Shown here piece by piece: positions 6,679-14,568 of a stretch of DNA of 42,517 nt (positions are counted from its first letter, which is position 1; every line of letters starts with the position of its first letter). This DNA is from Burkholderiales bacterium (GTDB lineage Bacteria > Pseudomonadota > Gammaproteobacteria > Burkholderiales > Burkholderiaceae_C): assembly GCA_019509985.1 (NCBI GenBank), contig JAEKLF010000132.1, positions 1 through 42,517 of the forward strand, in the 5' to 3' direction. A model generated the notes under the pieces. The model did no database searches. It had not been told where the DNA came from and worked only from the letters and a program-made list of their open reading frames with translations. Made by a program: the position numbers and the translations under genes.

Positions 6679-9096
6679 ATGAGCCTGCCAGCCACCCGCC
6701 GGCGCCGCTTCGAGCTCAGCCTCGCCGCGCTGCTGCTGATCCTCCTCGCGCTGGACTTCGCCTTCCCGCTGCCCAAGCCCACGGCCGACTCGCCCACGCT
6801 GACCGTGCTGGCCGCCGACGGCACGCCGCTGCGGGCCTGGCCCGGCGACGACGGTGCGCAACGCCAGCCGACCACGCCCGAGGCCGTGTCGCCGCGCTAC
6901 CTGGAGGCGCTGCTGCACTACGAGGACCGCTGGTTCCGCTGGCATCCGGGCGTGAACCCGGTGGCGCTGGCGCGCGCGGCCTGGCAGTGGGCGCGGCACG
7001 GGCGCATCGTGTCGGGCGGGTCGACGTTGACGATGCAGGTGGCGCGCCTCGTGGACGAGAAGGCGGCCGGCCGTAGTGTGCCGGCCAAGCTGCGCCAGAT
7101 CGCCCGCGCGTTGCAACTCGAACTCCATCTCAGCAAGCACGAGATCCTGTCGCTGTACCTCAACCTCGCGCCCATGGGCGGGCCGCTGGAGGGCGTGGAG
7201 ACGGCCAGCCGCGCCTACCTGGGCAAGCCCGCGGCGGAGCTGTCGCAGGCCGAGGCCGCGTTGCTGGTGGCGCTGCCGCAGTCGCCCACCCGGCTGCGAC
7301 CGGACCGCGCCGTGGCCGCCGCGCAGGCCGCGCGCGACAAGGTGCTGACGCGCATGCAGACGCTGGGCGTGTGGACGGCCGCCGACGTGGCCGACGCCAA
7401 GCTGGAGCGCGTCTTCGCGCCGCCGCTGCGTGCACGCTGGCTGGCGCCTCTCGCGGCCGAGCGCCTGCGCCAGCAGGCCAGGCGCGGCGGCAAGACCGAA
7501 GCCGTCATCCAGACCACGCTCGACGCCGGCCTGCAGGCTCGCCTGGAGCAGCTGCTGACCGACCGGCTCAACAGCCTGCCCGAGATGGTGTCCATGGCCG
7601 CCCTGGTCGTCGACAACCACACGCTGGCCGTGCGCGGCTACGCCGGCTCGGCGGACTTCACGGATGCGAAACGCGGCGCCCACGTCGACATGGTGCGCGC
7701 CCACCGCTCGCCCGGCTCCACGCTCAAGCCCTTCCTGTACGCGATGGCGCTGGACGAAGGGCTCATCCACTCCGAGAGCCTGCTCATCGACGCGCCGCAG
7801 AACTTCGGCGGCTATGCGCCGGGCAACTTCCAGGCTGACTTCTCCGGCCCGGTCAGCGTCAGCGAGGCCTTGCAGCGCTCGCTGAACGTGCCGGCCGTGG
7901 ACCTGCTGGAGCGCCTGGGCCCGGAGCGCTTTGCCGGCCGGCTGCGCAACGCCGGCCTGCGCCTGCGCATGCCGGCCAACGCGGCGCCCAACCTCAGCCT
8001 CATCCTCGGCGGCGGCAGCACGTCGCTGGAGGAGCTGGTGGGCGCCTACACGGCACTAGCCCGCGGCGGCGTCTCCGGCAAGCCTCACCTCGTGCCACTC
8101 ACGCCGGACGAAGCGCCGCAGGAGACGCGCCTGATGAGCGAAGGCGCCGCCTTCATCGTGCGCGAGATCCTGGAGAACGGCGGCCGCCCCGGCAGCCCCT
8201 TCCGCGAGGGCAACCAGCGCATCGCGTGGAAGACCGGCACGTCTTTTGGCTTCCGTGACGCGTGGGCGCTGGGCGTGACGGACCGCTACACCTTCGGCGT
8301 CTGGATCGGCCGGCCCGACGGCACGCCCAACCCCGGCCACTTCGGCGCCAACTCGGCCGCGCCGCTGCTGCGCGACCTGGCCGCCGCGCTCGGTCCCAAT
8401 GAGGCCCGCCAGCAGCTGGCGCCGCGCCACCAGCCGGCCAGCGTGCGTGCCGCCGCCATCTGCTGGCCGCTGGGCACGGCCGAGGCCGCCACGCCGCCCG
8501 AACACTGCCTGCAGCGCCGCACGGCCTGGACGCTGGACGGCGCCGTGCCGCCGACGCTGCCGGACCGGCTGCGACCCACCGGCCTCGTCGAAGCCGCGTG
8601 GACCGACGGTCGCGAGCGCGTGCGCCCCGACTGCGATGCCGGCGCCACCCGCCACGACATCGCCCGCTGGCCCACGCTGCTGCAGCCCTTCCTCGACCCC
8701 GGCCAGCGCGATCCCGTCGACCTGCTGCCCTGGCGCCCCGGCTGCGCGCCGGCCAGCCCGCAGGGCGGCGCGCTGCGCATCGTCGGCCTGGAGCCGGGCA
8801 GCGTGCTGCGCCCCACGCCGGGGCAGGCCAGCATCAGCCTGCGCCTGCAGGCCGTGGGCGCCAGCCAGGGCATCACCTGGCTGCTGGACGGCCAGTTCGC
8901 CGGCGCCAGCGAGCAGGCCGGCGCCGTGCAGCTGCTGACGCTGACCCGCGAAGGCAGCCACGCGCTGACCGCGATGGATGGCCGCGGCCGCTGGGCGCGC
9001 CTGCCCTTCGAGGTGCAGGCCCTGCCCGCGCCGCGCCCGCGCCGGCCCGACGAGATCGTGCAGACCCAGACTTCCCGCACGCTTCAAGGCCTCTGA
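6679..9096 (+). CDS. pbpC: Penicillin-binding protein 1C
   Basis: An 805-residue bifunctional murein synthase. A membrane anchor (about residues 11-30) is followed by a glycosyltransferase family 51 domain with catalytic E82 in EDRWF and the GGSTLTMQ motif, then a transpeptidase domain with S347-T-L-K (SxxK), S401-L-N403 and K518-T-G. The C-terminal region, from about 690, is the small beta domain typical of PBP1C (biPBP_C). It acts in the periplasm. In many proteobacteria pbpC follows a large alpha-2-macroglobulin gene; here a toxin-antitoxin pair lies upstream instead, 2 bases from its start. Confidence 0.95.
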   Translation: MSLPATRRRRFELSLAALLLILLALDFAFPLPKPTADSPTLTVLAADGTPLRAWPGDDGAQRQPTTPEAVSPRYLEALLHYEDRWFRWHPGVNPVALARAAWQWARHGRIVSGGSTLTMQVARLVDEKAAGRSVPAKLRQIARALQLELHLSKHEILSLYLNLAPMGGPLEGVETASRAYLGKPAAELSQAEAALLVALPQSPTRLRPDRAVAAAQAARDKVLTRMQTLGVWTAADVADAKLERVFAPPLRARWLAPLAAERLRQQARRGGKTEAVIQTTLDAGLQARLEQLLTDRLNSLPEMVSMAALVVDNHTLAVRGYAGSADFTDAKRGAHVDMVRAHRSPGSTLKPFLYAMALDEGLIHSESLLIDAPQNFGGYAPGNFQADFSGPVSVSEALQRSLNVPAVDLLERLGPERFAGRLRNAGLRLRMPANAAPNLSLILGGGSTSLEELVGAYTALARGGVSGKPHLVPLTPDEAPQETRLMSEGAAFIVREILENGGRPGSPFREGNQRIAWKTGTSFGFRDAWALGVTDRYTFGVWIGRPDGTPNPGHFGANSAAPLLRDLAAALGPNEARQQLAPRHQPASVRAAAICWPLGTAEAATPPEHCLQRRTAWTLDGAVPPTLPDRLRPTGLVEAAWTDGRERVRPDCDAGATRHDIARWPTLLQPFLDPGQRDPVDLLPWRPGCAPASPQGGALRIVGLEPGSVLRPTPGQASISLRLQAVGASQGITWLLDGQFAGASEQAGAVQLLTLTREGSHALTAMDGRGRWARLPFEVQALPAPRPRRPDEIVQTQTSRTLQGL

Positions 9097-9183
9097 GCCC
9101 CGCCGACACCGCAGTCTTCGCTAAGCTGACACCACCGCGCGCGATGATGCGCAGCCGCTGCATGCCCTACAGCCCACCGAACA

Positions 9184-10269
9184 ATGAATGAGCAGTTGAT
9201 CTGGATCCTGGCCGCCGCCCTCACCGTCGGCGTTGTCGTCTTCCTGCTGTGGCTGGGCCGCCGCCGGCAGCAACGCGCCCGCGACGCCGCCGCGCATCGC
9301 GAAGCCCAGCGCGTGATGCTGGAGCAGGCCGAGCACGCGGCGCGCGCCCAGCGCGTCACCGGCGACCTGGCCCGCGAGACCGCGGACGCCCAGGCACTGC
9401 GCGAGGTCGAGGCCGGCCTCTTCCAGCGCCTGGCCGAGCAGCGCGGCGAGGCTGAACAGCTGGAAGCCGAACGCCAGCAGGCCGAACGCGACGAAGCCGC
9501 CCAGCGCGAGGCCCGCGCCCAGGCCGTCCGCGAAGCCGCTGAAACCGAGGCCAGGCGACTGGCCGAGGAACGTGCCGAGGCCGAACGACTGGCCCGCGAA
9601 GCCGCGGCTGAAGCCGCCCGCGAGGCTGAAGCCCAGGCCGCCCGCGAGGCCGCGGCCGCCGAGGCGCAACGTGTGGCCGAGGAACGCGCCGAAGCCGAAA
9701 GGCGCGAAGCCGCGCGGCTGGAAGCGCAACGGATTGAAGCCGAGCAGCGCGAAGCGGCCATCGCCCGGGCCGCCGCCGAGGCCGAACGCCTGGCGGCCGA
9801 GCAGCGCGCCGAAGCCGAGCGCCGGGACGCCGAACGCCGCGCCGCCGAAGAAGCGGCTGCCGCTGCCCAGGCCACCCGCGAGCTGCGCGCCGACGAAACC
9901 CTGGTCCTGGTTGCTGACGACTCCAAGATCGTCCGCGTCAAGATCAGCCGGCTGCTGGCCACCCAGGGCTACCGCGTCGCACTGGCCGAGAGCGGCGAGC
10001 AGGCGCTGGAGCTGATGGGCGCGGAACGCCCGCATCTGCTGATCACCGACGTGGAGATGCCCGGCATCGACGGCTTCGAGCTGACGCGCCAGCTGCGTGC
10101 CGCGCCCGTCACGGCGGCCCTGCCCATCGTCATGATCACCTCATCCGACGACAAGCAGGCCGAGGCCGCTGCGGCCGGCGTCACGCAGCTGCTCGGCAAG
10201 CCCTACTCCGAAGAAGCGCTGATCGCCGCCATCGAGAAGGCGCGGCTGGCCGTGCGCGTACCGGCGTGA
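9184..10269 (+). CDS. Membrane-anchored coiled-coil response regulator (REC domain)
   Basis: A 361-residue protein with an unusual layout. Residues 5-25 form one transmembrane helix, residues 30-235 a long Ala/Glu/Arg coiled coil made of repeated AEAERxA-type heptads, and residues 238-355 a complete receiver domain. Receiver residues: D245/D246, phosphoacceptor D289 in ITDVEMPG, T319 and K339. There is no output domain after the receiver, so phosphorylation may act through the coiled coil or a partner protein. No histidine kinase is adjacent. The highly repetitive coding sequence also leaves long open frames on the opposite strand, which are not genes. Confidence 0.9.
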   Translation: MNEQLIWILAAALTVGVVVFLLWLGRRRQQRARDAAAHREAQRVMLEQAEHAARAQRVTGDLARETADAQALREVEAGLFQRLAEQRGEAEQLEAERQQAERDEAAQREARAQAVREAAETEARRLAEERAEAERLAREAAAEAAREAEAQAAREAAAAEAQRVAEERAEAERREAARLEAQRIEAEQREAAIARAAAEAERLAAEQRAEAERRDAERRAAEEAAAAAQATRELRADETLVLVADDSKIVRVKISRLLATQGYRVALAESGEQALELMGAERPHLLITDVEMPGIDGFELTRQLRAAPVTAALPIVMITSSDDKQAEAAAAGVTQLLGKPYSEEALIAAIEKARLAVRVPA

Positions 10270-10334
10270 CGTGAAGTCCCTCGCCCAGCTTGCCGCGCTG
10301 GATGCGGGCAAGTCTGGTCGACCTTGCAGGCCGC

Positions 10335-10354
10335 GCTGCGGCAAGTGCCGCAGC
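10335..10354. terminator. Perfect palindrome after the response regulator gene
   Basis: GCTGCGGCA-AG-TGCCGCAGC has perfect 9-base arms and a 2-base loop, about 65 bases after the response regulator stop. There is no T-run on either strand, so it may be a 3' stabilising hairpin rather than a true terminator. The remaining 10270-10434 sequence shows no gene. Confidence 0.35.
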
Positions 10355-10434
10355 CCTTCGCCAGGCACAAGCCGCCCACTGGGCGCCTTGTGTCCGGGGC
10401 TCAGCCCGAAAACCGGCAGGAGCGCCGCTGTGGG

Positions 10435-10806
10435 TCAGCTCGTCTGCCCGCTTCGCTGCACCTCGCGCGCCCAGCGCGGCGCCCATTTCAGCAGCGGCTC
10501 TATCGCCACGAGCAGCGAGCGCCCCTGCGGCGCCAGGCGATAGCCACTGCCCGCGTCGTGCGCCACCAGCAGCGCGTCGCGCAGCTCGGCCAGGCGCTGG
10601 TTCAGCACCGAGGCCGACAGGTCGCCGCAGGCTGCCTGCAGCGCGCGGAAGTTCAGGCTCGCGTCGTCGGCGCGCAGCTCCCACAGGATGCGCAGCGTCC
10701 AGCGGCGGTGGAAGAGTTCAAGCGCGGCATTGAGCGCGTCCTTGCCCGAGGCGGGCGCGTCGGCCACCACCAGTCGGGCAATACGTGTCGGGCGCTTCGT
10801 CGTCAT
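10435..10806 (-). CDS. HxlR-family transcriptional regulator
   Basis: A 123-residue winged-helix protein of the HxlR type: FHRRWTLRILWELRADDASLNFRALQAAC, then LSASVLNQRLAELRDALLV and a wing GYRLAPQG. The usual N-terminal cysteine of redox-sensing relatives is absent (the only Cys lies in the HTH), so oxidation sensing like HypR/YodB is not supported. It is divergent from the carboxymuconolactone decarboxylase-like gene, and two 17-base near-palindromes lie between them (10807-10869), so it probably controls that gene and itself. Confidence 0.9.
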   Translation of the reverse strand: MTTKRPTRIARLVVADAPASGKDALNAALELFHRRWTLRILWELRADDASLNFRALQAACGDLSASVLNQRLAELRDALLVAHDAGSGYRLAPQGRSLLVAIEPLLKWAPRWAREVQRSGQTS

Positions 10807-10869
10807 GCTTTGATTTTAGAAGCAAACGCGGCTAGAGTCTGCCCACCGCAACGCTTCTGATTTCGAAGC
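10807..10869. promoter_or_regulatory. Twin HxlR-type operators between divergent genes
   Basis: Two related 17-base elements, GCTTTGATTTTAGAAGC (10807-10823) and GCTTCTGATTTCGAAGC (10853-10869), share GCTT...GATTT...GAAGC half-sites and start 46 bases apart. One abuts the start codon of the HxlR gene and the other abuts the start codon of the target gene, so a dimer on each could block both directions. Binding is inferred from position and symmetry. Confidence 0.6.
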
Positions 10870-11430
10870 ATGAACTTCACACCAACGCCGCGCATCGCAC
10901 CCCCGACCCTGCCGCTGCCACCCGACCTGGCCGAGCGCATGAACCGCCTGCTGCCGGCCGGCATGGCGCCGCCGCAGATCTTCCTGACCGTGGCCCGGCA
11001 CGGCGAGCTGTTCAAGGAAATGGTGGACAGCGGCCTGCTCGGCCCCACCGGCCTGGCCGACCGCCGGCGCCTGGCACCGGCGCTGCGCGAGGCCATCATC
11101 CTGCGCACCTGCGTCACGGCGCGCTGCGACTACGAGTTCAACCTGCATGAGCAGACGATCTCGCGCCGCATGGGCCTCTCGGCGGCGCAGATCGCCGACC
11201 TGCGCGAACCGGCGCTGGACACCGCGCTGTGGACGCCCGAACTGCTGGCCGTGCTGCGCCTTGTCGACGGCCTGGTGCGGCGGCTGGACGTCGACGATGC
11301 GACCTGGGCCGACGTGCGGCCCCACTTCGACGAGGCGGCGCTGCTGGAGATCACGCAGCTCGTCGGCCACTACACCGGCGTGGCCATGTTGGCCGCGCTG
11401 GCGCGCCCGGCCTTCGATCGCTATCGCTAG
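10870..11430 (+). CDS. Carboxymuconolactone decarboxylase-like (AhpD-fold) protein
   Basis: A 186-residue all-helical protein of the carboxymuconolactone decarboxylase/AhpD superfamily. The active-site region is C81-x4-C86-DYEFNL-H93, the arrangement seen in members with peroxidase or decarboxylase-like activity. Substrate unknown. It is divergent from an HxlR regulator, suggesting induction by an aromatic or electrophilic compound. No Shine-Dalgarno precedes the ATG at 10870, which directly follows an operator-like palindrome; a downstream ATG at residue 24 (10939) is the alternative. Confidence 0.85.
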   Translation: MNFTPTPRIAPPTLPLPPDLAERMNRLLPAGMAPPQIFLTVARHGELFKEMVDSGLLGPTGLADRRRLAPALREAIILRTCVTARCDYEFNLHEQTISRRMGLSAAQIADLREPALDTALWTPELLAVLRLVDGLVRRLDVDDATWADVRPHFDEAALLEITQLVGHYTGVAMLAALARPAFDRYR

Positions 11431-11535
11431 GCCACCGGCTGGGCGCTCCTGCGCAGCGGGCATGCCGATTGCCAACAGTCCCGGGCATCGGCCGGCGTCT
11501 TCTCGATCGCCTGCCTCATGCATCAAGGAGCTGTC

Positions 11536-11694
11536 ATGAGCGTTGGCACCATATTGCTGATCGTCCTTATCCTGCTGCTGATCGGTGCCCTGCCGACCTG
11601 GCCGCACAGCCAGGGCTGGGGCTATATGCCTACCGGTGGCATCGGCCTGGTCCTGCTGATCGTCATCGTGCTGCTGCTGATGGGCCGCCTGTAG
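11536..11694 (+). CDS. DUF3309 family small membrane protein
   Basis: A 52-residue protein beginning MSVGTILLIVLILLLIGALP, with a central TWPHSQGWGYMPTGG and a second hydrophobic helix ending in LLLMGRL. This matches the DUF3309 pattern of two short membrane helices around a WPxSxGWGYxPxGG loop. AAGGAG at 11525-11530, 5 bases before the ATG, is a strong ribosome binding site. Function unknown; related genes are often seen in stress-linked contexts. Confidence 0.9.
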   Translation: MSVGTILLIVLILLLIGALPTWPHSQGWGYMPTGGIGLVLLIVIVLLLMGRL

Positions 11695-11757
11695 ACGGCC
11701 CGTGGCGCGGGCGGTCGCGGGCGGCATGAAGTGACGCGTGCTGTCGACAATGAGGGC

Positions 11758-12201
11758 ATGGAGAATTCCTGGACCACGCGCGAGGCGCTTGCAAGTGATG
11801 CCGAACTGATTGCCGTCCATGCTTGCCACCGGCCGGAGGATGAGGGCCGGCGCGCCGGATATGCCGAGTGGCTCGGGCCGCGAATCGGCAGTGGCCGATA
11901 CCTGGGGCTGCTGGCCACTCATGAGGAGGTCGTGGTCGGCGGCGCCGGCGTCGTGCTGCTGGACTGGGGACCCACCCGCGCCAATCCCGGCGGTCGGATG
12001 GGCCGCGTCGCCAATGTCTTCACCGCACCGGCGTGGCGCCGCCAGGGCATTGCCCGCTCGCTGCTCGGCCGCCTCCTGACCCATTGCGAAGCCCTGGGCG
12101 TCCATGAGTTCAACCTGGGCACGACGCCCGAAGCGCGCTCGCTGTACCGGTCGCTGGGCTTCATCGACTACGCTGCCGAAATGCGCCGACGCCGCGGCTG
12201 A
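11758..12201 (+). CDS. GNAT-family acetyltransferase
   Basis: A 147-residue N-acetyltransferase. The acetyl-CoA binding motif A is RVANVFTAPAWRRQGIARSL (R/Q-x-x-G-x-A), and the C-terminal LYRSLGFIDY is motif B. Substrate unknown. The frame opens at a GTG (11731) but the ATG at 11758 is preferred because GAGGG lies just before it and the fold starts at about WTTREA. It is followed by a GFA-family gene in the same direction. Confidence 0.85.
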   Translation: MENSWTTREALASDAELIAVHACHRPEDEGRRAGYAEWLGPRIGSGRYLGLLATHEEVVVGGAGVVLLDWGPTRANPGGRMGRVANVFTAPAWRRQGIARSLLGRLLTHCEALGVHEFNLGTTPEARSLYRSLGFIDYAAEMRRRRG

Positions 12202-12233
12202 CGTTGGCATCACACGAGAGGTCACTTCCCGCC

Positions 12234-12620
12234 ATGGACCCAGCCATTGATCCCTCTTCCCTGCTCCAGGGCTCATGCCATTGCGGCGCGGTGCGCCTGA
12301 CGCTGCCCTTCGCCCCAGAGAAGGCTACGTTATGCAATTGCTCGCTCTGCCGTCGCGTGGGCGGCGCCTGGGCCTATTACGAGTTCGGCACGGTGAAGGT
12401 GGAAGGGCATCCCGAGAACACGGCCGAATACATCTGGGGCGACCGGACGCTGCGCAATGTGCGTTGCGCCCATTGCGGCTGCGCGACGCATTGGGAGCCC
12501 TTGGTTGCGGAGGCCGGCGCCAAGCACGGCGTCAACCTGAACAACTTCGACCCGCGGCTGCTGGCGACCGTCCAGATGCGTCGGTTCGACGGCGCGGACA
12601 CCTGGACCTTTCTGGACTGA
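12234..12620 (+). CDS. GFA/CENP-V family zinc protein
   Basis: A 128-residue protein of the glutathione-dependent formaldehyde-activating (GFA) family. Zinc ligands: C-H-C in GSCHCGAVRL, C-N-C-S-L-C, and C-A-H-C-G-C. The fold binds two zinc ions. Only some members act on S-hydroxymethylglutathione, so the reaction is not assigned. Two starts are possible, TTG at 12204 and ATG at 12234; the ATG was taken, with GAGAGG 12 bases ahead. Confidence 0.88.
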   Translation: MDPAIDPSSLLQGSCHCGAVRLTLPFAPEKATLCNCSLCRRVGGAWAYYEFGTVKVEGHPENTAEYIWGDRTLRNVRCAHCGCATHWEPLVAEAGAKHGVNLNNFDPRLLATVQMRRFDGADTWTFLD

Positions 12621-12735
12621 GCGCGCGGCCGCTGCAGCCTGCGCGTCGCGCTTCAGGCAGTGGCCAGCCGGCGGGACAGCGCCGAGCCGCGTCCACACCC
12701 TTGGCCGTCAGCACGGCTGACCGGCGTCTGGCTGC

Positions 12736-13146
12736 TCATGCCGCATTCCAGGTGAAGCGCGCGGTGCGCTTGAGCGCGCCGGCGCCATCACCCGCCAACC
12801 ACAGCACGACCGACATGGCCACCAGGAAGACCGGGTACTCCCAGCCGCCGCCCGGTGCATTGAAGACCCAGCCATTGGGCGCGTGTACCCAGGCCGCGCC
12901 GGCCGGGATGGGCGTCAACACCAGCGCCACCTGGCGTGGGTAGATGCCGAGCAGCAGCAGCGCGCCACCCGCGATCTCGGCCGCGACGACGGCATAGGCC
13001 AGCCCGCCGGGCAGGCCCTGGCCGACGAAGAACTGCGCCGTGCCGGGCAGCGTGAAAACAAAGAGCTTGAGCCCGGCATGCGCCAGATACATGAGGCCGA
13101 GTGACAGGCGCAGCAGCAGCAGGCCCAGGGAGGTCGAGGACGCCAT
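12736..13146 (-). CDS. DoxX-family membrane protein
   Basis: A 136-residue four-helix integral membrane protein of the DoxX family (LGLLLLRLSLGLMYLAHAGLK, then three further hydrophobic stretches). Relatives are quinone-linked oxidoreductase subunits or redox-stress membrane proteins; no precise role can be given. The ATG at 13146 is chosen because GGAGAG precedes it by 5 bases, although the frame continues upstream to 13221. It is divergent from a LysR gene that is likely to regulate it. Confidence 0.85.
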   Translation of the reverse strand: MASSTSLGLLLLRLSLGLMYLAHAGLKLFVFTLPGTAQFFVGQGLPGGLAYAVVAAEIAGGALLLLGIYPRQVALVLTPIPAGAAWVHAPNGWVFNAPGGGWEYPVFLVAMSVVLWLAGDGAGALKRTARFTWNAA

Positions 13147-13168
13147 GAGGCTCTCCGGAAGGTGGTGG

Positions 13169-13242
13169 ATGCAGTCAATGTAGGTAGGCATGCGGCGCAT
13201 GAAAATACGCAACACAGCCAACTCTGATTGCAGTCATGCAAT
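13169..13242. promoter_or_regulatory. LysR-type operator candidates
   Basis: The octamer TGCAGTCA occurs at 13170-13177 and again at 13229-13236, 59 bases apart in the intergenic region. The second copy lies in the inverted repeat ATTGCA-N4-TGCAAT (13227-13242), which overlaps the LysR start codon. A repressing/activating pair of sites like this is usual between a LysR gene and its divergent target. Confidence 0.45.
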
Positions 13243-14108
13243 ACGACCTCGCCTCCGCCGACCTTGCCCTGGTGCTGGCCTTGCACCGTGCCGGCACGCT
13301 GGCTGCGGCCGGCGAGCGGCTGGATGTGAATGCGTCCACCGTGTTCCGCATGCTGCAGCGGCTGGAGCGCGGCCTCGGGCAGACGCTGTTCGAGCGCGGC
13401 CGGCGCGGCTACAAGGCCGGCGAGCTGGCGCGCACGCTGGCCACGCAAGCCGAGCAGGTTGAGGCCGCCCTCGAAGCAGCGCGCGCAGCGGCCCTGGCCC
13501 AGCCCGGCCAGGCAGCGGGCACCGTGCGCATCACGACGACGGACACGCTGCTGCACGGCCTGCTGGCGCCAGCGCTCGCGGCCCTGCACCAGGCGCAGCC
13601 ACGCCTGCAGTTCGAGCTGCACACGGGCAACGAGCTTGCCAGCCTGACGCGGCGCGACGCCGACATCGCGCTGCGTGCGACGAGCAAGCCACCGCCGCAC
13701 CTGATCGGTCGCCGCGTCGGACCCATCCGCGTCGCGCTGTACGCGGCGCGTGGCGGCGTCATCAAGCACTGGCACCAGGTCGAGGCCGGCGCGGCCGCCT
13801 GGGTCGCGCCCGACGACGGCCTGCCCGAGCACCCGTCGGTGCGCTGGCGGCAGAAGCACTTCCCGACGCTGCAGCCGGCCTTCCGCACCGGCAGCGTGCA
13901 GAGCGTGGCCGAGCTGGTGGCACAGGGCCTGGGCGTGGGCGTGCTGCCCCTCTTCCTGGCTGAACCGCGGCGCGAGCTGCGCCGGCTCACCGAACCGCTG
14001 GACGAGGCCGAGACCGAGCTCTGGCTGCTGACCCACCCGGAGACCCGCCACTTGCAGCGCGTGCATGCGGTCTATGGCCACCTCTCACGGGCACTCACGC
14101 TGGCTTAA
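13236..14108 (+). CDS. LysR-family transcriptional regulator
   Basis: A 290-residue LysR regulator. Residues 1-60 hold the winged HTH (LALHRAGTLAAAGERLDVNASTVFRMLQRLE), residues 60-85 the linker helix, and about 90-290 the two-lobed effector-binding domain. The effector is unknown. It is divergent from the DoxX gene with a possible shared operator that covers its start codon, which suggests autorepression. Confidence 0.93.
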   Translation: MQYDLASADLALVLALHRAGTLAAAGERLDVNASTVFRMLQRLERGLGQTLFERGRRGYKAGELARTLATQAEQVEAALEAARAAALAQPGQAAGTVRITTTDTLLHGLLAPALAALHQAQPRLQFELHTGNELASLTRRDADIALRATSKPPPHLIGRRVGPIRVALYAARGGVIKHWHQVEAGAAAWVAPDDGLPEHPSVRWRQKHFPTLQPAFRTGSVQSVAELVAQGLGVGVLPLFLAEPRRELRRLTEPLDEAETELWLLTHPETRHLQRVHAVYGHLSRALTLA

Positions 14109-14155
14109 CCCGTTCGCGCTATCGTTGACGCCTTCTCCTCACCGCGAGCCTCACG

Positions 14156-14568
14156 ATGCACCTCGTTCTTCTCGCCTCTCTCCTCGCCCTTTCGCTCGCC
14201 GCGGCCTCGGTCCAGGCGGCGTCCTTCGCCTCGTCGGCCGCGGGCGCCGGCTCGGCGTCGTCGGGGAGCGTGTCGGATTCGTTCAAGGCCTCGTCCGGCA
14301 GCAGCGCCGGCGACGACCGCCGCGCTGAAGGCCGCTACCGCGCCTGACGCTGACGCGCGAGGGTGCCCATGACGCGAATGACACCGTCGAGCTGACCCTG
14401 CCCCAGCAGGCCCTGGCCGCGCGCGCCGTGGCCGTCGGCGACGAGGTTCAGGCCACGCCGCAGCCCTACGGCATCGCCTTCGCGCATGCCGACACAGGTC
14501 AGGCCTTCTACCTCGTGCTCGAAGACGCTTGGGCCCGCGAGCTGGCCGCGCACGTCGTCCAGCCTTGA
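14156..14568 (+). pseudogene. Exported protein gene, disrupted by an internal frameshift/deletion
   Basis: The 5' part (14156-14347) encodes a signal peptide and a Ser/Gly-rich start, MHLVLLASLLALSLAAASVQ, then SFASSAAGAGSASSGSVSDSF and GDDRRAEGRYRA, and stops. The C-terminal half is open in another frame from 14344 to 14568, reading LTLTREGAHDANDTVEL and GIAFAHADTGQAFYLVLEDAW. In my recollection homologues have both parts joined by about 15 further residues, so a deletion of a length not divisible by three best explains it. The final stop still overlaps the next gene's start (TTGA), which shows the original layout is preserved. Confidence 0.7.

Noticed and set aside
6430..7770. A 446-codon minus-strand frame opposite pbpC
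   Set aside because: Composition is Arg/Gly/His-rich shadow; pbpC has all catalytic motifs in the plus frame.
12621..12735. Possible gene remnant between the GFA and DoxX genes
   Set aside because: Only short frames with no recognisable content; treated as intergenic.
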